A stretch of 64,000 nucleotides of DNA from Methanobacteriota archaeon (GTDB lineage Archaea; Halobacteriota; Methanomicrobia; Methanomicrobiales; Methanomicrobiaceae). A model generated the notes under the pieces. The model was not told where the DNA came from, ran no database searches, and worked only from the letters and a program-made list of their open reading frames with translations. Positions 60,525 through 64,000 of the stretch are shown piece after piece. The DNA lies in the NCBI GenBank assembly GCA_023396365.1, contig JAEWWL010000007.1, forward strand, positions 6,522 through 70,521, written 5' to 3'. Each line of letters opens with the position of its first letter. The stretch's first letter is position 1. A program made the position numbers and the translations under genes.

Positions 60525-62363
60525 ATGGATAATTTGAAAAATGTAGTGTATCGCCTCGGTTCCAACTGTGAACTTAATGATATTGCCGTTGGAAACACAT
60601 ACGAGGTTAAGGTTCAGGGTTTTGCAAAATTCGGAACTTTTGTTTACTTAAACAATCACGTAAAGGGCCTGATACATATCAGCAATGTAAAATCTGATCA
60701 TAAAGAGGGCGAGACAGTTTACGTTCATGTAAACAACATCCGCGACAATGGAAACATTGATCTTGAGGAAGTCTTAATAGAAGGTGAAATTGAAATAAAA
60801 ACTGTTCAGTGCAAAAGAGCATCTCTTCGCCTTTCAGATCTTAAAAACCGTGTCGGAAGAAATGTAAATCTTGCGGCCGAGGTTGCCCAGATTAAGCAGA
60901 CAACAGGGCCTACAATATTCACACTTGTTGATGAAACAGGCTCTGAGAATGCAGCTGCATTTATTGAAGCCGGAAAACGTGCATATCCTGAGGTTGAACT
61001 TGGAGATATGGTCAATGTTTCCGGAGAGGTCATGATGAGAAACGGCCAGCTTCAGATTGAAGTAAGCTACATGGAGCCACTGACCGCTGAAGAAAAAGAG
61101 CAGGTAAAAGAGCGTATTGCAAAGGCAACCGAGGAAAGAGCAAAGCCTCAGGATCTTCCCTTCTTAATAGAAAGCGAAGTTTTGGAAAAGCTTAAACCCG
61201 AGATGCAGAAGGTTGCACAGATATTAAGAAAAGCAATTTTCACAAACCAGCCCATAGTCTTAAGGCATCATGCAGATGCAGACGGAATTGTTGCGGCAGT
61301 TTCAGTTGAAAAGGCAATAATTGCATTAATCAGGGAAGAAGGAGGAGACTCTGATGCAGAGAGCCATCTTTTCAAACGTGCTCCGTCAAAAGCGCCTTTC
61401 TATGAGATAGAGGATGTTACAAGAGACCTTGATTTTGCACTGAGGGACAACGTCCGCTTTGGCCAGAAACTTCCTCTGATTTTAATGATGGACAACGGCT
61501 CAACAGAAGAGGATGAACCATCGTATAAGGTTGCAAAAGTATATGACCTGCCGATTGTTGTTGTCGACCACCACCATCCCGATGAATCAATTGACAAATA
61601 CCTGGAAGCTCACGTAAATCCCTATCATGTCGGCGGGGATTTTGGCGTTACCGCAGGAATGCTTGGTGCTGAACTTGCAAGAATGATTTACCCGGGCATT
61701 GAGGATGAGATAAAACACTTCCCGGCGGTTGCCGCTGTCGGAGACAGAAGTGAAGCGCCTGAAAGAAAACAATACCTCGCTGTTGCCGCTGATAAATATT
61801 CAGAAGAGGACTGCAAAGATATTGCTCTTGCACTGGATTATGAGCAGTTCTGGCTAAGATTTAATGACGGAAAAGAGATTGTAAAAGATATTCTTAATGT
61901 CAACAATAATACAGACAGGCATAAAAAATTCATTAAGCTTCTTGTTGATGAGGCAAACCTTGCAATCAGCGAGCAGCTTAAGACCTCTCTTCCGCATGTA
62001 AAAGACAGCCTTTTGGAAAACGGCTCACATCTGTTTACAATTGATGTTGAAATATTTGCACACCGCTTCACATTCCCGCCCCCGGGAAAAACTTCCGGAG
62101 AAATTCATGACATTTTATGCAGGAAGAACGAAGGAAAACCTGTTGTTACACTTGGAATCGGCCCGGACTTTGCTGTCATAAGATCAAGAGGCGTCCTTAT
62201 GAATATTCCGCAGATGGTACGCGAATTAAGGGATGAAATCGACGGCGGGGGAGTGAACGGAGGAGGCCACCTTGTTGTCGGCTCAATAAAATTTGTTGAA
62301 GGCATGAGGGATATTGTTGTAAATGAGCTGATCCGAAAAATCGGACAATTTCCTGTAGAATAA
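60525..62363 (+). CDS. Archaeal DHH-family nuclease/phosphoesterase with S1 and OB domains (RecJ/GAN-like)
   Basis: 612 aa. An S1 domain at the N-terminus (VGNTYEVKVQGFAKFGTFVY) is followed by an OB-fold (NLAAEVAQIKQTTGPTIFTL, ~110-185). A DHH domain follows with RHHADADGIVAAVSVEKAI (near 249) and VVVDHHHPDE (near 347), and a DHHA1 domain ends with GGGVNGGGHLVVGS. All Asp/His metal ligands of motifs I-IV appear present. Archaeal RecJ-like proteins act as exonucleases at the replisome (GAN with GINS) or on RNA. The S1-plus-OB front half suggests single-stranded nucleic-acid binding. The ribosome binding site GGAAGTGA precedes the ATG. Confidence 0.9.
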   Translation: MDNLKNVVYRLGSNCELNDIAVGNTYEVKVQGFAKFGTFVYLNNHVKGLIHISNVKSDHKEGETVYVHVNNIRDNGNIDLEEVLIEGEIEIKTVQCKRASLRLSDLKNRVGRNVNLAAEVAQIKQTTGPTIFTLVDETGSENAAAFIEAGKRAYPEVELGDMVNVSGEVMMRNGQLQIEVSYMEPLTAEEKEQVKERIAKATEERAKPQDLPFLIESEVLEKLKPEMQKVAQILRKAIFTNQPIVLRHHADADGIVAAVSVEKAIIALIREEGGDSDAESHLFKRAPSKAPFYEIEDVTRDLDFALRDNVRFGQKLPLILMMDNGSTEEDEPSYKVAKVYDLPIVVVDHHHPDESIDKYLEAHVNPYHVGGDFGVTAGMLGAELARMIYPGIEDEIKHFPAVAAVGDRSEAPERKQYLAVAADKYSEEDCKDIALALDYEQFWLRFNDGKEIVKDILNVNNNTDRHKKFIKLLVDEANLAISEQLKTSLPHVKDSLLENGSHLFTIDVEIFAHRFTFPPPGKTSGEIHDILCRKNEGKPVVTLGIGPDFAVIRSRGVLMNIPQMVRELRDEIDGGGVNGGGHLVVGSIKFVEGMRDIVVNELIRKIGQFPVE

Positions 62364-62497
62364 ATTAAATAAAACAGATATTATCTTTTATCAGTTTTTA
62401 TCTATATATAAAAACCAATCTTGATTATACATTGCCGGCATTGATATTCAGTGTATTATGAATCTCAAAATTCAAAAAAAAGGCAAAAATATGCGAA

Positions 62498-62508
62498 AAA
62501 TATATATA
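62498..62508 (+). promoter_or_regulatory. TATA box of the DUF7123 gene
   Basis: AAATATATATA lies 40-50 bp upstream of the ATG at 62548. A strong ribosome binding site AGAGGAG (62538-62544) sits between. A second TATA-like element, TCTATATATAAAAA at 62401-62414, lies further upstream without an obvious gene of its own. Confidence 0.5.
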
Positions 62509-62547
62509 GACGTTTAACTAATAAAGATTTGACCTGCAGAGGAGAAT

Positions 62548-62802
62548 ATGAGCGCAAAAGAAGAAGTTAATTCTGAATACACATCCACACAGGATCGAAT
62601 TTTATACTATCTGAAATCCGGTCTTGAAAAAGGCAAGCGATACTTCAAGTCGAAGTACATTGCAAAGGATTTGGGTCTCTCACCAAAAGAAGTTGGAACA
62701 AATCTTGCAATACTTGCAGAAATATGTGATGAACTTGAAATCTCCCGCTGGAGCTACTCAAACAGCACAACATGGAAAGTGACTCCGCGTCTCTCTCTTT
62801 GA
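62548..62802 (+). CDS. DUF7123 family winged-helix protein
   Basis: 84 aa, a small protein conserved in halophilic and methanogenic archaea. One winged-helix domain: RILYYLKSGLEKGKRYFKSK, YIAKDLGLSPKEVGTNLAIL (recognition helix), then the wing ISRWSYSNSTTWKV. Likely DNA-binding; targets unknown. The start is fixed by AGAGGAG three bases upstream of the ATG. Confidence 0.82.
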   Translation: MSAKEEVNSEYTSTQDRILYYLKSGLEKGKRYFKSKYIAKDLGLSPKEVGTNLAILAEICDELEISRWSYSNSTTWKVTPRLSL

Positions 62803-62982
62803 ATTAGTCTTTTAAATTTGGCGGAAGATCACATATTTTAAAACCGAATCTAAACAGGTCCAAACAGACAGAAATAGCGATTTATTTAGACAATTCCAAT
62901 ACAATTCTGCCAGGTTTTTTTAAGAAAATATCCGGGCAATAAACTTTTTTTTCAGGAGAAGGTTGTTTGGCAGTTTCGTTAA

Positions 62983-62994
62983 CTAAATATATTT
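62983..62994 (+). promoter_or_regulatory. TATA box of the 71-aa orphan gene
   Basis: CTAAATATATTT lies 19-30 bp upstream of the ATG at 63013, so the transcript probably begins at the start codon. No ribosome binding site precedes this ATG. Confidence 0.45.
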
Positions 62995-63012
62995 TTCAGC
63001 CTTATTTTTATT

Positions 63013-63228
63013 ATGTCAAAAAATATCATTGAATTTGTATCAGATATAGAATTTATTGCAAATATTGACGAGAACAAAGACTGCCTGATGAACCAGAGCA
63101 CTCATCAGGATTCTGTTGAAAAAAATCAGGAGAACCCTTACGGATTATGGTTTAACATAGACGTTCCAAAAGGTCACTGCATGAAGCAGGGGGACAAAAT
63201 TAAAATTACTATTGAAAAAATAGAATAA
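63013..63228 (+). CDS. Small acidic protein, unknown function
   Basis: 71 aa, no membrane segment, one Cys pair far apart (C24, C57). The first third reads IIEFVSDIEFIANIDENKDC, the middle is polar, and the C-terminus GLWFNIDVPKGHCMKQGDK resembles the edge of a beta-barrel fold (OB or TRAM-like). No family recognised. Support comes from its own TATA box, codon use like its neighbours and an isolated position; it may be specific to a narrow group of methanogens. Confidence 0.55.
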   Translation: MSKNIIEFVSDIEFIANIDENKDCLMNQSTHQDSVEKNQENPYGLWFNIDVPKGHCMKQGDKIKITIEKIE

Positions 63229-63374
63229 GCAACTGAATTGTGTTTTAAGAGCAAAAAATCAGATAAAATATTAATTTAAAGCAAAATTTAAATTAAATAT
63301 TTATATCCTGAGATTAAACTGATTATTAATAAATACTATCATCATTATTTATATCAAACGGAGTTTGGAATTAA

Positions 63375-63992
63375 ATGAAAATCAGCAAAATTTGCAATTT
63401 TTTCTTTGTGTTGTGCATACTGTCACTATTTCTGATAATTTTTGCATCAGGATGCATCTCCCCTGATAGTTCAAATTCAGATGATGATGATATTTTAAAG
63501 GCCATGAAAAACGCAGAGAACAGGCTGTTTTCAATAAACTGGAATACAGACAATCCGGGAAACATCCGTGCAAAACTTCTGGCATCTGAAAGTGAATTTA
63601 AAACAATATTTGATGCTTTATCAGCAGCAAAGCCTTCATCTAATGAAGAAGCAGAAAAAATATATGCTCTTCGGACTCTTTCATGCTCCTATATCGATAT
63701 GATTGCAGCAATGATGGACCTTGCAAATGTCATTGAGCATTACAATAAAGCAGAGTCTTATGCAGGACTGTATGAGAAATACAACTGGGAGATGGAGATA
63801 TTAACAGCTGATAGTGCACTTGCATCTGCAAGGAACAACCTATACTCTGCAGAGTACAGAATCTCAGGACTTAATGTAAATATGGTGCCCATAACTCTTC
63901 AGGGTGATGTCACAGAGATGAAAGTCAGAATTGAAGAGATGAAAACTCTTATGAATAACCTGGCAGATGAATTTTCAACAGCCTTAAATTAA
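63375..63992 (+). CDS. Lipoprotein, helical, unknown function
   Basis: 205 aa. Lipoprotein signal peptide with lipobox FASGCISP (Cys near residue 27), then an acidic patch SNSDDDDILKAM. The mature part is almost entirely helical (NIRAKLLASESEFKTIFDAL; SYIDMIAAMMDLANVIEHYN; VRIEEMKTLMNNLADEFS), about five or six helices as in TPR-like or four-helix bundles. The ribosome binding site GGAG (63359-63362) precedes the ATG at 63375. No family recognised. The window ends 8 bp after its stop. Confidence 0.7.
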   Translation: MKISKICNFFFVLCILSLFLIIFASGCISPDSSNSDDDDILKAMKNAENRLFSINWNTDNPGNIRAKLLASESEFKTIFDALSAAKPSSNEEAEKIYALRTLSCSYIDMIAAMMDLANVIEHYNKAESYAGLYEKYNWEMEILTADSALASARNNLYSAEYRISGLNVNMVPITLQGDVTEMKVRIEEMKTLMNNLADEFSTALN

Positions 63993-64000
63993 ATAATTTT

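Noticed and set aside
62458..62517. 19-codon ORF between the RecJ-like and DUF7123 genes, with a TATA-like element upstream
   Set aside because: Lys-rich translation of AT-rich DNA, no ribosome binding site; its 3' part overlaps the TATA box of the next gene.

Overview
The window comes from an AT-rich archaeal chromosome, almost certainly a hydrogenotrophic methanogen of the Methanomicrobiales (a Methanoplanus-like low-GC member is my best guess; species cannot be fixed from sequence alone). The evidence is formylmethanofuran:H4MPT formyltransferase (ftr), two methanofuran biosynthesis enzymes (mfnD, mfnF), archaeal aIF5A with its hypusination loop, a CDC48 ATPase, an archaeal S1/DHH RecJ-like nuclease, TATA-type promoters (several apparently leaderless), and PAS proteins with the NDxIRNPLQ signature of this order. 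No rRNA, tRNA, CRISPR array, transposase or phage gene was seen; this is core chromosome with dense operons.

Layout. 0-5 kb: excision repair genes uvrC and uvrA (minus), divergent from a hypoxanthine/uracil-DNA glycosylase. 5-9 kb: a PAS signalling protein, a DMT-family transporter with a 23-histidine tail and an AI-2E family permease. 8.9-9.4 kb: an AT-rich spacer with tandem repeats, a repeat motif shared with the carA upstream region, and an orphan terminator-like hairpin. 9.4-14 kb (minus): ketopantoate-reductase-like enzyme, DUF1622 membrane protein, persulfide-dioxygenase/rhodanese protein, SLC13-type permease. 14.5-20.2 kb (plus): a tight tetrapyrrole operon sirC-hemA-hemB-hemL-hemC-cobA, which makes sirohydrochlorin for F430, cobalamin and siroheme but has no hemD. 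20.3-23.6 kb (minus): ftr, a 5-formyl-THF cyclo-ligase homologue, a small membrane protein, a ROK kinase and a Cys-rich small protein. 23.7-28 kb: carAB. 28-33 kb: a secreted beta-propeller/PEGA protein, a CBS-regulated family II pyrophosphatase and a PAS-GAF kinase-like protein. 33-36 kb: HAD hydrolase, aIF5A, and an IMPase-NAD kinase pair in which the kinase seems to start at a non-canonical ATT codon. 36.3-40.7 kb: ACT regulator, homoserine dehydrogenase, HTH-TiaS-like fusion, condensation-like acyltransferase, HEAT-repeat protein. 40.8-45.2 kb: surE, a CARDB surface protein, mfnD-mfnF and a tiny zinc-ribbon membrane protein.

45.3-49.8 kb (minus) is the least explained and most interesting block: a six-gene operon with three related N-terminal zinc-ribbon proteins (two with membrane segments), a small membrane protein, a coiled-coil protein and an SPFH/band-7 protein ending in three zinc ribbons. 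It resembles a membrane-stress (YdjG/YdjI-like) module without PspA. 49.9-54 kb: two small lipoproteins, then hsp20 and cdc48 as an operon. 54-64 kb: aroD, a NrdG-like radical SAM activase, a run UPF0200 kinase - TIM-barrel isomerase - RNase Z - MgtE-type Mg transporter - PhoU/TrkA-C regulator - RecJ-like nuclease, then a DUF7123 winged-helix protein, a small acidic orphan and a lipoprotein.

Functionally the window supplies C1 carrier chemistry (ftr, mfnD/F), tetrapyrrole cofactors, carbamoyl phosphate and homoserine, NADP and pyrophosphate homeostasis, DNA repair, protein quality control and cation transport.
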